The position numbers were made by a program, and so were the translations under genes. Shown piece by piece: positions 51,685-60,950 of a stretch of DNA of 64,000 nucleotides. The DNA comes from Bacteroides sp. GTDB lineage: Bacteria; Bacillota; Clostridia; Lachnospirales; Lachnospiraceae. Location of the stretch: positions 148,565 to 212,564 of the forward strand of contig JAMPBO010000002.1 in assembly GCA_023666705.1 (NCBI GenBank). Direction: 5' to 3'. Each line of letters starts with the position of its first letter. The stretch's first letter is position 1. Under the pieces are notes generated by a model that was given only the letters and a program-made list of their open reading frames with translations, did no database searches and was not told the DNA's origin.

Positions 51685-53244
51685 TTGGAAACAAAAAAAA
51701 GAAAAAAACTTTATAATATTCTTATGGCTGTCATAATTGCTGCGATAGCGGTTGCAGGAATTATTATAGTTGGCATTACACGGGGCTACATTGGAAATAA
51801 GGAGGACAGCATAAATGTCAAAGAGGTTTATGGCATAGCAGGCATTGACAAAAAAGGGCTTGCCTACACCTTGGATGAAAAGACAAGAGTGACTGTGGGT
51901 GATACCATCTCCACAAAAACACGGGCACGGGTGAAGCTGGAAAAGAACGGTGACACGTACATAATCGGAGAAAATTCCACGGCAGTTGTAAATAAGGTCA
52001 GCGATGGGCAGGTAAGTATTACACTTACTTCGGGTGAGATGCTGGTATTTATGTCAGGGGCGGGCGGCTCGTCAGAACTTGCTGCGGAATATGTGACAAC
52101 AATCTCCGATGACGGAATTTACTCCGTAAGTGCACGGACAGGAACAACAACCGTATATTCCTTTGCAGGGGAAGCAACTGCAAGGCTGGATGAAAAAAGT
52201 GAGACCCTGCCTGCAGGCAGCTATATATGCGTTATGGACAAGGAAAGCTACACCGCTGACATCGATATTCATTCCTTGAGCAGCTTTCAGCTTTCCATGC
52301 TGCTTGAACTGACGGCGGAACGAAGACTTTGCTTCACGTGGGATGAGCTTGACGCACTTATGGCAAGCCGCAAGGGTGAAAACAATTACGGCGGAGGCGA
52401 TACGGTCAGTCTTGACGGAAGTATATTGTCGGCAAATGCTGACACGATAATACAAAATGGCAGCTACACGGGTGTCAATTTAAATATTAATTCAGAGACA
52501 AGCTCAGGCTACGGAGCAGACGATAATCCTTCGGAACAGGATGAAGCAGGCAAAGAGGAAGACAAAAAGGGGGATATCCCTGACCCACCGCCAAAGGACA
52601 AGTCAACGGAAAACGGCGGAACGCCTACAACAGAAGAAAGAAATAACGGTGGGCATACAACAGAAAGCACCACGGAAACCCCTCATGGTACAGAGAGTAC
52701 GACAGAAGCACAAAAAACCGAGGTAGGAACAACCGAAAAGCAAACGACAGAGACGCACACAACGGAAGCTACCACCGAAAAGCCGACAACGGAACAGACA
52801 GTGGCGACAACTGAACATACCCCTGTAGAAACTAAAACAAAAACCTGCACCTTGGAAATAAGGTGTGACACCATATTGAACAACAGGGGAGATTTGGTGG
52901 TAGGCAAGGAAATATATGTGCCAAGCGACGGTGTGATACTTAGGACTGTCACAGTTGAATTTAAGGACGGCGAAACCGTATTTGATGTGCTGAAAAGGAC
53001 CTGTAAAGCATATGGAATACAGATTGAGTATTCGTTTACACCGCTTTATGGCAGCTATTATATCGAAGGAATTAATTACTTATATGAATTTGATTGCGGC
53101 GGTCAGTCGGGCTGGATGTACAAGGTTAATGGCTGGTTTCCAAATTATGGATGCAGCTCCTATGTTCTCTCCGACAAGGACACGATTGTATGGTGTTACA
53201 CCTGTAAGGGGCTTGGAGCAGACGTAGGCGGCGGAGTATATTAA
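51685..53244 (+). CDS. FecR-like and DUF4430 (transcobalamin-like) membrane-anchored surface protein
   Basis: A 519-residue protein. An N-terminal anchor (ILMAVIIAAIAVAGIIIVGI) precedes a FecR-like domain (about 60-200: TVGDTISTKTRARVKL, GENSTAVV), a Thr/Glu-rich spacer (about 285-380) and a C-terminal DUF4430 domain (about 390-515: TVEFKDGETVFDVLKRTC, FDCGGQSGWMYKVNGWFPN). DUF4430 is the fold of the C-terminal part of human intrinsic factor and transcobalamin. First gene under the B12 riboswitch, so a corrinoid-capture role is likely, though not shown. TTG start with AGGAGA upstream. Confidence 0.85.
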   Translation: METKKRKKLYNILMAVIIAAIAVAGIIIVGITRGYIGNKEDSINVKEVYGIAGIDKKGLAYTLDEKTRVTVGDTISTKTRARVKLEKNGDTYIIGENSTAVVNKVSDGQVSITLTSGEMLVFMSGAGGSSELAAEYVTTISDDGIYSVSARTGTTTVYSFAGEATARLDEKSETLPAGSYICVMDKESYTADIDIHSLSSFQLSMLLELTAERRLCFTWDELDALMASRKGENNYGGGDTVSLDGSILSANADTIIQNGSYTGVNLNINSETSSGYGADDNPSEQDEAGKEEDKKGDIPDPPPKDKSTENGGTPTTEERNNGGHTTESTTETPHGTESTTEAQKTEVGTTEKQTTETHTTEATTEKPTTEQTVATTEHTPVETKTKTCTLEIRCDTILNNRGDLVVGKEIYVPSDGVILRTVTVEFKDGETVFDVLKRTCKAYGIQIEYSFTPLYGSYYIEGINYLYEFDCGGQSGWMYKVNGWFPNYGCSSYVLSDKDTIVWCYTCKGLGADVGGGVY

Positions 53245-53276
53245 AAATAGAATAGGAAAAAGGTAGGAGAATAAAC

Positions 53277-56200
53277 ATGGGCAAAATAAAAAAGGCATTT
53301 TATAAAAAATTAGTTGCCCTGCTGATTGTTTTTGGTATGGTTATTACGCCAGTGCCAATTCATGCAGAGGAAACTGGAAACACACCTGAAATAAGTGGAG
53401 AGCAGAATGCGGAAACGAATGGTACGGAGGAACAGGGTACACCGGGTAATGCAACGAAGGAGCAGGTTGCAGAGCTTGAGTCGCTTCTTATATCGACCAC
53501 CTTGTACCCAAACAGCAATACTGTCATTATGCAAAATGAAGAAGATACATATAAAATTGAAACTGTATTTTCAGCGGACGTTAAGGAGTACAATCTAGGC
53601 AGCGTAAGCGACACGGTAAGTGCACTTTATTTCAGGGCAAAGCCTAAGGATGAAAATGATACTGTTACAATTAAATACGGTGAAACGTCAGCAGATATTA
53701 AATGGCTGAGCGGAGCTTCCAAAAATGCTGCGTGTATTTCCATTGGTAAAAATACATTTACCATTGAAGTTGCGGGCGAGGGAAAGGAGACAACCACTTA
53801 TACATTTCAGGTTGACTGCATGCCGATGCTTACGGGACTTACAGTTGACACAGGTGACTATATACAGTTCATGGACAGGGTATTTACCACAACCCAAAAT
53901 GAATACACGATAACGCTGCCGTCAGATGCGGATTCCGTTACCGTAAATGCAGTGCCAAGAAAAGAGACCTACAAAATAACTTATAATGGGAGCGGGGATA
54001 GCACGGTAGATATCAGCAGTGCAGACAAAATACTTGTTAAGGTTTTGGCAGGTGAGGGTGAACATGCTCTTGAAAACCTTTATACAATCAATTTGAATAA
54101 ACTTCCGTTTGTAAATCTGACATTCAATGTAACTCCTGCTGATGCAACGATTTGCGTGTATGACAAAAACGATGAGCGGCTGGAAAAGGTTGACGGAAGC
54201 TATCAGGGATTATTTGCAACAGGCGATTATACCTATACGGTAACAAAAGCAGGCTATGTGGGCGTGGGCGGAATTGTTCCTGGTGAAGGCGGAACAGTTA
54301 ATGTCAAGCTTAAAAAAGCAACGCAGCCCGAGGAGGTAAGCACACAATGGTATAACTTTAGAAACAGTGATGTTAATATGGGCATTACATCCACGAAAAC
54401 CCCAATCAGCCTTGAAAATTCAGAGCTTAAGTGGGCGAAATCCCTTGGCAGCGGATGGAATGCTGCCCCGAGCGTGCAAATTATTGTTGACGATTCCCTG
54501 ATTGTGATGTCAGCAAATAAGACAGTGTACAAGCTTGATTTAAGCACGGGGGAAATATTGGCACAGGCAGACATGGTGGCAGCACCTGATTGGGGATATA
54601 CACCCCCTAGCTATGGTGCAGGAATGATATTTTGTCCGTTGACAGGAGGAATCATACAGGCATTTGATGCAAAGACACTTGAGTCACTTTGGGTTTATAA
54701 GGATACCTTAGGGGGACAGTCGCTGGCACCAATTGCATATTCAGACGGTTATATATACACAGGTTTTTGGAATGGGGAAGTAAGTGATGCAAATTATGTA
54801 TGTATCAGTGTGACGGATGAGGATGTAACAAATGAAACGGAAGAAAAGCTTGCAACGTGGAAGTATAAACAGACAGGTGGTTTTTATTGGGCAGGTGCTG
54901 TCGTAATTGGTGACTATGTCATTGTGGGTACCGATGACGGCGAGAGAGGAACAGAAGGAAATTCCACACTGTATTCCTTTGACAAAATAACAGGGGATGT
55001 TAAGTCTTCAATACCGCTTAACGGTTTGGGTGACCAGCGTTCCTCCATTGCTTATGATAAGGCGTCGGGCAAGGTATACTTTACAACAAAGGGCGGACAT
55101 CTCTGCAGTGCAAAGGTGGATGCAGAGGGAAATCTTTCCGGGCTTAAAACAGTAGATTATAATGCACAATCCACCAGCACGCCAATTGTGTATAAGAACA
55201 GGGTATATTTTGCTGTGGGCAGTGGGATTACAACAACAGGCTCCATGGGAAATGTAGTTGTGGCAGATGCCGATACATTGGAGATGCTTTATGCAGTGGG
55301 ACTTCAGGGCTATCCACAGTGTTCCCTGCTTTTGTCAACGGCATATGAGGAAAAGAACGGATACATTTATTTGTATTCCACGTATAATAATAACCCTGGC
55401 GGTATCTCAATGATAAAGGTAAAGGCGGATGCAGCAGGTGCAGACGAGGCGGAGCTGGTTGAGCTTTATGATGCGGAGGGCTATAAGCAGTATTGCATTG
55501 CGAGTATTATTTGTGATAAGGAAGGAACCCTCTATTATAAAAATGACAGTGGAAATGTTTTTGCGGTAGGAAAAAAAGTGGAAGAACCAACTGTAACGGA
55601 ACAGCCGACGACTGAGAAGGTGACGACTGAGGCACCGAAGCCTGAAAAGCCTGCTGTGGGGGATGTGTTTAAGGATTCTAAGTCAAAGGGACAATATAAG
55701 GTTACAAGCAGTAAAACCGTGACATATACAAAGACAACAGCAACCTCAGGTGAGGTGACGGTTCCAGCCACCGTGAAGTACAAGGGTACAAGCTTTATGG
55801 TAACGCAGATAGGAAGCAAGGCATTCAAGAGCAAGACAAAAATTACAGGCGTTTCCTTGGGAAAGAACATTAAGACGGTCGGAAGCGAAGCCTTTAGCGG
55901 ATGCAGTAAGCTTAAAACGGTAAAGCTAAATTCTAACCTGACCAAAATAGGCAACAAGGCATTTTATAATTGTAAAGCCCTTACTGCCATAAAGCTTGGA
56001 AGTAACGTGACTTCCATAGGAACGGCAGCATTTGCAGGCTGTACAAAGCTCAGCAGCGTAAGCTTAAGCAGTAAGCTTACCACTATCGGAGATAGTGCAT
56101 TTAAAAAATGTACAGCATTGACTGGCATTACAATTCCGAAAAATGTTACGAAGATAGGCAAGCAGGCATTCTACGGATGTAAAAAGTTAAAGAAAATTAC

Positions 56201-56357
56201 CGTGGCAACAACAAAGCTGAAAAGTGCAGGCGTTGGTGCAAATGCATTTAAGGGAATCTATGCAAAGGCGACGGTAACAGTACCTAAGAATAAGAAGGCA
56301 GCATATAAAAAGCTGATTAGCAGCAAGGGTGCAGGAAAAAATGTAAACTATAAATAG
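53277..56357 (+). CDS. Secreted beta-propeller / LRR surface protein of the B12 operon
   Basis: A 1026-residue protein with a signal peptide (VALLIVFGMVITPVPIHA), cadherin-like beta-sandwich domains (about 60-275), a PEGA-like domain (280-345), a PQQ-type beta-propeller (about 355-775: VYKLDLSTGEIL, IIQAFDAKTLESLWVY), a short TTE linker, and BspA-type LRR_5 repeats to the end (about 830-1020). Cys residues are few. No LPXTG. Encoded 32 bp after the DUF4430 protein and before ECF genes, so probably a surface capture or adhesion partner. A Bacteroides B12-binding protein (BtuG) is also a beta-propeller. Confidence 0.85.
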   Translation: MGKIKKAFYKKLVALLIVFGMVITPVPIHAEETGNTPEISGEQNAETNGTEEQGTPGNATKEQVAELESLLISTTLYPNSNTVIMQNEEDTYKIETVFSADVKEYNLGSVSDTVSALYFRAKPKDENDTVTIKYGETSADIKWLSGASKNAACISIGKNTFTIEVAGEGKETTTYTFQVDCMPMLTGLTVDTGDYIQFMDRVFTTTQNEYTITLPSDADSVTVNAVPRKETYKITYNGSGDSTVDISSADKILVKVLAGEGEHALENLYTINLNKLPFVNLTFNVTPADATICVYDKNDERLEKVDGSYQGLFATGDYTYTVTKAGYVGVGGIVPGEGGTVNVKLKKATQPEEVSTQWYNFRNSDVNMGITSTKTPISLENSELKWAKSLGSGWNAAPSVQIIVDDSLIVMSANKTVYKLDLSTGEILAQADMVAAPDWGYTPPSYGAGMIFCPLTGGIIQAFDAKTLESLWVYKDTLGGQSLAPIAYSDGYIYTGFWNGEVSDANYVCISVTDEDVTNETEEKLATWKYKQTGGFYWAGAVVIGDYVIVGTDDGERGTEGNSTLYSFDKITGDVKSSIPLNGLGDQRSSIAYDKASGKVYFTTKGGHLCSAKVDAEGNLSGLKTVDYNAQSTSTPIVYKNRVYFAVGSGITTTGSMGNVVVADADTLEMLYAVGLQGYPQCSLLLSTAYEEKNGYIYLYSTYNNNPGGISMIKVKADAAGADEAELVELYDAEGYKQYCIASIICDKEGTLYYKNDSGNVFAVGKKVEEPTVTEQPTTEKVTTEAPKPEKPAVGDVFKDSKSKGQYKVTSSKTVTYTKTTATSGEVTVPATVKYKGTSFMVTQIGSKAFKSKTKITGVSLGKNIKTVGSEAFSGCSKLKTVKLNSNLTKIGNKAFYNCKALTAIKLGSNVTSIGTAAFAGCTKLSSVSLSSKLTTIGDSAFKKCTALTGITIPKNVTKIGKQAFYGCKKLKKITVATTKLKSAGVGANAFKGIYAKATVTVPKNKKAAYKKLISSKGAGKNVNYK

Positions 56358-56368
56358 CAGAGGGAAAA

Positions 56369-57232
56369 ATGGACAGGGAAACGGCATTTGAAAAAATAAA
56401 TCCTATTATTTGTTTCCTATATATAATAGGAGCGATGGCACTTTGCATGTTTACCATGCATCCTGTGGCATGCTTTGCCGTACTTGTCATGACATTGCTG
56501 TTATATGTGAATGTATGCGGCAGGGGAGTGTTAAAAAGACTTCCCCTGCTGCTTGTCGTATATAGTATCCTGTCGGTTTCAAACCCGCTTTTTAATACGA
56601 GGGGAAAAACAGTACTATTTACTTATTTTGGCGGGCGTGCATTTACGCTGGAAGCACTTTGTTATGGAATGGTACTTGCCGCCGTGTTCATTTCGGTTCT
56701 GATGTTGTTTGGAGTTTACCACCGTTTGATGACATCGGATAAGCTGATGTATATTTTTGGAGGACTTGCCCCAAGTGTGTGTCTTGTGCTTTCCATGGTG
56801 TTAAGGCTTGTGCCCCATTACGGAGCACAGATAAAAAAGATTAACACGGCAAGGTATATCAAGCAGGAGGGAAAATATTCCAAGGCGGCAAATGTGATGT
56901 CGGCAATGACGACATGGTCTTTGGAGTCTGGAATCCTCATGGCGGACAGCATGAAGTGCAGAGGGTACGGCTGCGGGGCAAGGGGCAGATTTTCCATATA
57001 CAGCATGAAAGGAAAGGATATCGCTGTACTTGTCTTGGCAAGTATACTGTTTTCGGTGGTTTTGATATGCAGAATGTCTGGCGGACTGGACGCCGCATTT
57101 ATGCCGGATATGAAAATAAGTGGGGCAGACAATATTTATTTTGTCATGGCAATGTGGAGTATGATATTATATTTAGCAATACCGATTGTGATAAATGTTA
57201 CGGAGGCAGTGAAATGGCACATTTTGAGATAA
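56369..57232 (+). CDS. ecfT: ECF transporter T subunit (CbiQ/EcfT family), first
   Basis: A 287-residue membrane protein. Four or more N-terminal spans (FEKINPIICFLYIIGAMALC), LPLLLVVYSILSVSNPLF, the coupling helix RLVPHYGAQIKKINTARY, and DSMKCRGYG, the alanine/charged helix region that contacts the ATPases. Starts 11 bp after the surface protein and overlaps the ATPase gene. Together with the fused ATPase and S component it forms the import complex. A second T subunit lies at 59536. Confidence 0.9.
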   Translation: MDRETAFEKINPIICFLYIIGAMALCMFTMHPVACFAVLVMTLLLYVNVCGRGVLKRLPLLLVVYSILSVSNPLFNTRGKTVLFTYFGGRAFTLEALCYGMVLAAVFISVLMLFGVYHRLMTSDKLMYIFGGLAPSVCLVLSMVLRLVPHYGAQIKKINTARYIKQEGKYSKAANVMSAMTTWSLESGILMADSMKCRGYGCGARGRFSIYSMKGKDIAVLVLASILFSVVLICRMSGGLDAAFMPDMKISGADNIYFVMAMWSMILYLAIPIVINVTEAVKWHILR

Positions 57233-58866
57233 AAGACTTAAGCTTTTGCTATCCAAATTCAGAAAAAAAGGCACTGGATAATATAAATCTTACCATTAAA
57301 AAGGGTGAATATATAACCATTTGCGGCAGGAGCGGCAGCGGAAAGACAACGCTGCTGCGGCATTTAAAGAAGCCCATTACTCCTTCGGGAAAAAGGACAG
57401 GGGAAATTCTTTTTCATGGGTGCTCTATAGAAGAAATGGATGTCAGGACGCAGGCGGCAGCGATTGGCTACGTGATGCAGAACCCAGACAATCAGATTGT
57501 AACGGATAAGGTGTGGCATGAGCTGGCATTTGGGCTGGAAAGTCTTGGGTGTGACACCAACACGATCAGGCTTAAGGTTGCAGAGATGGCAAGTTATTTT
57601 GGAATTCAGGACTGGTTCCACAAAAATGTAAATGAGCTATCGGGCGGGCAAAAGCAGCTTCTCAATTTAGCTTCGATTATGGCAATGCAGCCGCAGGTGC
57701 TGATATGCGACGAGCCGACATCGCAGCTTGACCCTATAGCGGCATCGGATTTTTTGCAGACCATCAAGAAAATAAATTTGGAGCTTGGAACAACCGTTAT
57801 TATGACAGAGCACAGGCTTGAGGAGGTATTTCCTGCCTCGGACCGTGTGGTGGTGATGGAGGATGGTAAAATCATTGCGGATGGAGAACCGAAAGCAGTG
57901 GGTGAAGTCCTGAAAAAACAAAACAACAAAATGTTTGCGGCACTTCCGGCACCGATGCAGATTTATTATGGTGTGGGCAGTAAAAAGGAATGCCCGCTCA
58001 CGGTTAGGGAGGGACGGAACTGGCTGGATACGGAGCTTTCGGACAAGGAGATAAAAAAGGACAGGCTGGCAGAGCGTGACCTGCCTGATTTGTATGATAT
58101 GCCTGCCATTTTTGCAAAGGAGCTTTGGTTTCGGTATGGCAAGGAAGCAAAGGATGTGTTAAGGGGGACGTCAATTTCCGTGCCGAAAGGAAGCTTTTAT
58201 GCCATTGTAGGTGGAAACGGTACAGGAAAGTCTACATTTTTAAAGGCAATATGCGGAATTTGTAAAACCTATAGCGGCAAGGTAAAAATAGACGGAAAGA
58301 ACATAAATAAGTATAAAAAAGAGGAGCTGTTCCGGGGACATCTTGCCCTGCTTCCACAGGATCCGCAAAGTCTGTTCGTGAAAAAAACAGTGAAAGAGGA
58401 ACTGCTTGAGATGGCGGAGGGAGCAGATAAGGAGGCGGCGGTAGCAAGGATGGCGGAAAAATGTGAGCTTACGGCACTGCTTGACAGCCACCCTTATGAC
58501 ATATCGGGAGGAGAACAGCAAAGAACGGCACTTGCAAAGGTGCTTCTCACAAAGCCTGACATACTTCTCATGGATGAGCCGACAAAGGGAATGGATAATT
58601 TCTTTAAGCAGGATTTTGCCAAAATCATAAAAGAGCTTGGGAATATCACCATACTCATGGTGTCCCACGATATTGAATTTTGTGCAAAATATGCGGATAT
58701 TGTCAGTCTGTTTTTTGACGGCGGTATTATCACTACAAATACGGCACGAAAATTTTTTGCGGGAAACAGCTTTTATACAACGTCTGCAAACCGCATGAGC
58801 AGGCATTTGTTTGCAAACGCAGTAACTGAGGAGGACGTCATAGAACTATGCAGGGAAAATCTTTAA
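57214..58866 (+). CDS. Fused ECF ATPase (EcfA-A')
   Basis: A 550-residue protein with two complete ABC ATPase domains. First: Walker A GRSGSGKT (38-45), signature LSGGQKQ, Walker B LICDEPTSQLDP. Second: GGNGTGKS (333-340), ISGGEQQ, LLMDEPTKGMD. The fusion is common in Firmicutes ECF systems. ATG 57214 follows CGGAGGC; the longer frame from 56914 lies inside the T gene. Overlaps ecfT by 19 bp and the S gene by 19 bp, indicating translational coupling. Confidence 0.95.
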   Translation: MAHFEIKDLSFCYPNSEKKALDNINLTIKKGEYITICGRSGSGKTTLLRHLKKPITPSGKRTGEILFHGCSIEEMDVRTQAAAIGYVMQNPDNQIVTDKVWHELAFGLESLGCDTNTIRLKVAEMASYFGIQDWFHKNVNELSGGQKQLLNLASIMAMQPQVLICDEPTSQLDPIAASDFLQTIKKINLELGTTVIMTEHRLEEVFPASDRVVVMEDGKIIADGEPKAVGEVLKKQNNKMFAALPAPMQIYYGVGSKKECPLTVREGRNWLDTELSDKEIKKDRLAERDLPDLYDMPAIFAKELWFRYGKEAKDVLRGTSISVPKGSFYAIVGGNGTGKSTFLKAICGICKTYSGKVKIDGKNINKYKKEELFRGHLALLPQDPQSLFVKKTVKEELLEMAEGADKEAAVARMAEKCELTALLDSHPYDISGGEQQRTALAKVLLTKPDILLMDEPTKGMDNFFKQDFAKIIKELGNITILMVSHDIEFCAKYADIVSLFFDGGIITTNTARKFFAGNSFYTTSANRMSRHLFANAVTEEDVIELCRENL

Positions 58867-59546
58867 AACGGATAGTAGGTTATATGCTCATGCTGATGCT
58901 TGCAGTGGCGGTACTGGTTTTATTCTGGAAATTTGGAAACCGTAACCACTATGTATTTGGAACACTGCTTATCATTTGTGGTATGCTTCCCATTGTTTGC
59001 GGCTTTGAGAAGAAAAAGCCAAGTGCAAGGGAAATTGTAATGATATCGGTTATGAGTGCACTTGCAGTGGTATCAAGAATGGCATTTGCAATTGTGCCCC
59101 ATTTTAAGCCCATGGCAGGGATTGTTATGATAACGGGAATGGCATTTGGACCTACGGCGGGTTTTTTGTCGGGGATGATATCCCTTTTGGTGAGCAATTT
59201 TGCATTTGCACAGGGACCGTGGACACCGTGGCAGATGTTCGCCTTTGGTGTTGGCGGTTTTATTGCGGGACTATTATATGACAAAGGTATTATAGGTGAA
59301 AACAAACGGCTCATTACGGCATTGATTGGCGGAATCATTGTGGTGCTGCTTGTGGGGCCCATTATGGACACATCTACATTTTTTCTTGCGGACGGTACGA
59401 TGGGAGCTGTGACGCCGTGGGCAATTTATTTATCGGGTCTGCCCGTAAATGCAGTGCACGCCGCAGCTACGGTGGGCACACTTTTACTTGTGGGTCCGCC
59501 GATTTTGGAAAGAATCAATCGGATTAAGGTGAAATATGAAATTTGA
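58848..59546 (+). CDS. ECF transporter S component
   Basis: A 232-residue membrane protein with about six spans. SAREIVMISVMSALAVVSRMAF, IVMITGMAFGPTAGFLSGM and NFAFAQGPWTPWQMFAFGVGG match the ECF S family found in cobalamin-regulated loci (CbrT- and CblT-like). It determines substrate specificity; placement behind a B12 riboswitch suggests cobalamin, a corrinoid or a lower-ligand base. Overlaps its neighbours at both ends. Confidence 0.88.
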   Translation: MQGKSLKRIVGYMLMLMLAVAVLVLFWKFGNRNHYVFGTLLIICGMLPIVCGFEKKKPSAREIVMISVMSALAVVSRMAFAIVPHFKPMAGIVMITGMAFGPTAGFLSGMISLLVSNFAFAQGPWTPWQMFAFGVGGFIAGLLYDKGIIGENKRLITALIGGIIVVLLVGPIMDTSTFFLADGTMGAVTPWAIYLSGLPVNAVHAAATVGTLLLVGPPILERINRIKVKYEI

Positions 59547-60417
59547 GAGCTATCATCCAACAATTAATGTTATATATTTTTTATTTGTGCTTACTGCGGC
59601 GGTGGTATTCAATCATCCGGTTTATGCTGCCATCGCATTTTTTACAGCATTTGTATATTCCATAAAGCTGAACGGCAAACGGTCTGTTATATTGAACCTG
59701 ATACTTGTGCCATGTATTTTTTTGTATGGCTGCTGGTATGCGTTTTATCATCATTTTGGCATTACGAATTTAGGAAAAAATTTTATCGATAATAATATAA
59801 CCCTTGAATCCTTATGTTATGGAATGGTGCGGGGAATGATGGCGGCAGCTTTTATCATGGCATTTTCTGCCATGTTGACGGTGATGTCAACAGACAAGGT
59901 CATTTACCTTGTGGGAAGAATTTTTCCGCGGGGTTCCCTGTTTATTTCCATATTTTTGAGAAGCTTTAGCCGTGTAAGACACAGGTTTTTGGCGACTGAC
60001 AGATCAAGAAAGGGAATCGGCATGGGCAAGGGACATGGCAATATCCTGCATAAAATAAGAAACTGTGTGCGGATTGTTTCTATCGTCATTACCTGGACGC
60101 TGGAGGATTACATAGAAAGCTCCCAATCCATGAAATGCAGGGGTTATACATTAAAGGGCAGAACTGCATTTTCCATTTACCGGTTTGACAACAGGGACCG
60201 GAGTGTTGTCATCATGCTTTGTACGGGAATTATAGTTACCGTGATGGCATATGCACTTGGACAGACCAATATAATGTATGACCCTGAAATTATTATATAT
60301 AAGCCTGCATTTTGGGCATACTTTTTTTATGCCGTGTATGCATTTGTATGCTTTTTACCGATGATGCTTGAATTATTTAACGAAGCGGTATATAACAGAG
60401 TTAGCAGGAACATTTAA
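59536..60417 (+). CDS. ecfT: ECF transporter T subunit, second
   Basis: A 293-residue CbiQ-like protein: TINVIYFLFVLTAAVVF, LESLCYGMVRGMMAAAFI, RGSLFISIFLRSFSRVRHRF (the coupling-helix region), QSMKCRGYTLKG. The motifs follow the first T subunit at 56369, but overall sequence differs. An operon with two T subunits and one S component is unusual, so two alternative complexes or a heteromeric T pair are possible. Overlaps the S gene by 11 bp. Confidence 0.88.
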   Translation: MKFESYHPTINVIYFLFVLTAAVVFNHPVYAAIAFFTAFVYSIKLNGKRSVILNLILVPCIFLYGCWYAFYHHFGITNLGKNFIDNNITLESLCYGMVRGMMAAAFIMAFSAMLTVMSTDKVIYLVGRIFPRGSLFISIFLRSFSRVRHRFLATDRSRKGIGMGKGHGNILHKIRNCVRIVSIVITWTLEDYIESSQSMKCRGYTLKGRTAFSIYRFDNRDRSVVIMLCTGIIVTVMAYALGQTNIMYDPEIIIYKPAFWAYFFYAVYAFVCFLPMMLELFNEAVYNRVSRNI

Positions 60418-60456
60418 ATGAGACGATTGACGAAACATTCATATGGAGAAGGAACA

Positions 60457-60834
60457 ATGAGTAAAATGCTGCTGTTATACAGCTACCCAAATGAGGATAT
60501 AAGAAAAATTTCAAAGCTTTGCTTAGAGCATAACATGGAATGTAAAAAAATTCCCAAGGGCAGATTTTTGCAGACCATAGGTGCCCATATAGGACTTATG
60601 GGACAGAACGCATCAGGCGAACGCTATGAGGGTTCTGATTTGCCTGAGCCTGTCATGGTGTTTTCGGGCATAGCATCAGGTGAGCTTGATGGGATATGTG
60701 ATTTACTGGGTAATCTGGAAATTCGTCAGGGCATCAAGGCAATTGCGACGCCGCATAACGTAAATTGGACAATTCTTGATTTATATGGTGAGCTTGCAAG
60801 GGAGCGGGAAGAAATTTCTTCTTTTGCAAAATAA
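60457..60834 (+). CDS. DUF3783 protein
   Basis: About 125 residues: MLLLYSYPNEDIRKISKLCL, and a C-terminal LPEPVMVFSGIASGELDGIC followed by GIKAIATPHNVNWTI, matching small cytosolic DUF3783 proteins of Clostridia. ATG 60457 follows GGAGAAGGA; ATG 60418, right after the previous stop, is the alternative. The function is unknown; its place at the end of the corrinoid operon is a hint only. Confidence 0.78.
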   Translation: MSKMLLLYSYPNEDIRKISKLCLEHNMECKKIPKGRFLQTIGAHIGLMGQNASGERYEGSDLPEPVMVFSGIASGELDGICDLLGNLEIRQGIKAIATPHNVNWTILDLYGELAREREEISSFAK

Positions 60835-60858
60835 AAAGCAGTTTGACAAATCGTAACA

Positions 60859-60887
60859 TTGCACAAATTGAAAATTCGTATTATAAT
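60859..60887 (+). promoter_or_regulatory. Promoter of the SbcD/SbcC-like pair
   Basis: TTGCAC (60859-60864), 17 bp, TATAAT (60882-60887), about 64 bp before the start codon. Confidence 0.55.
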
Positions 60888-60950
60888 AGACCTTTAATGG
60901 TGCATGCGTGTGCAACTCGCGATAAACTCGTAAGAATGAGGTGTTTGTAA

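Noticed and set aside
52603..52952. Minus-strand Cys/Val-rich ORFs
   Set aside because: They are antisense to the Thr/Glu repeat linker of the DUF4430 protein.
56914..57213. N-terminal extension of the fused ECF ATPase
   Set aside because: The frame lies inside the T-subunit gene; a clear ribosome site and ATPase start are at 57214.
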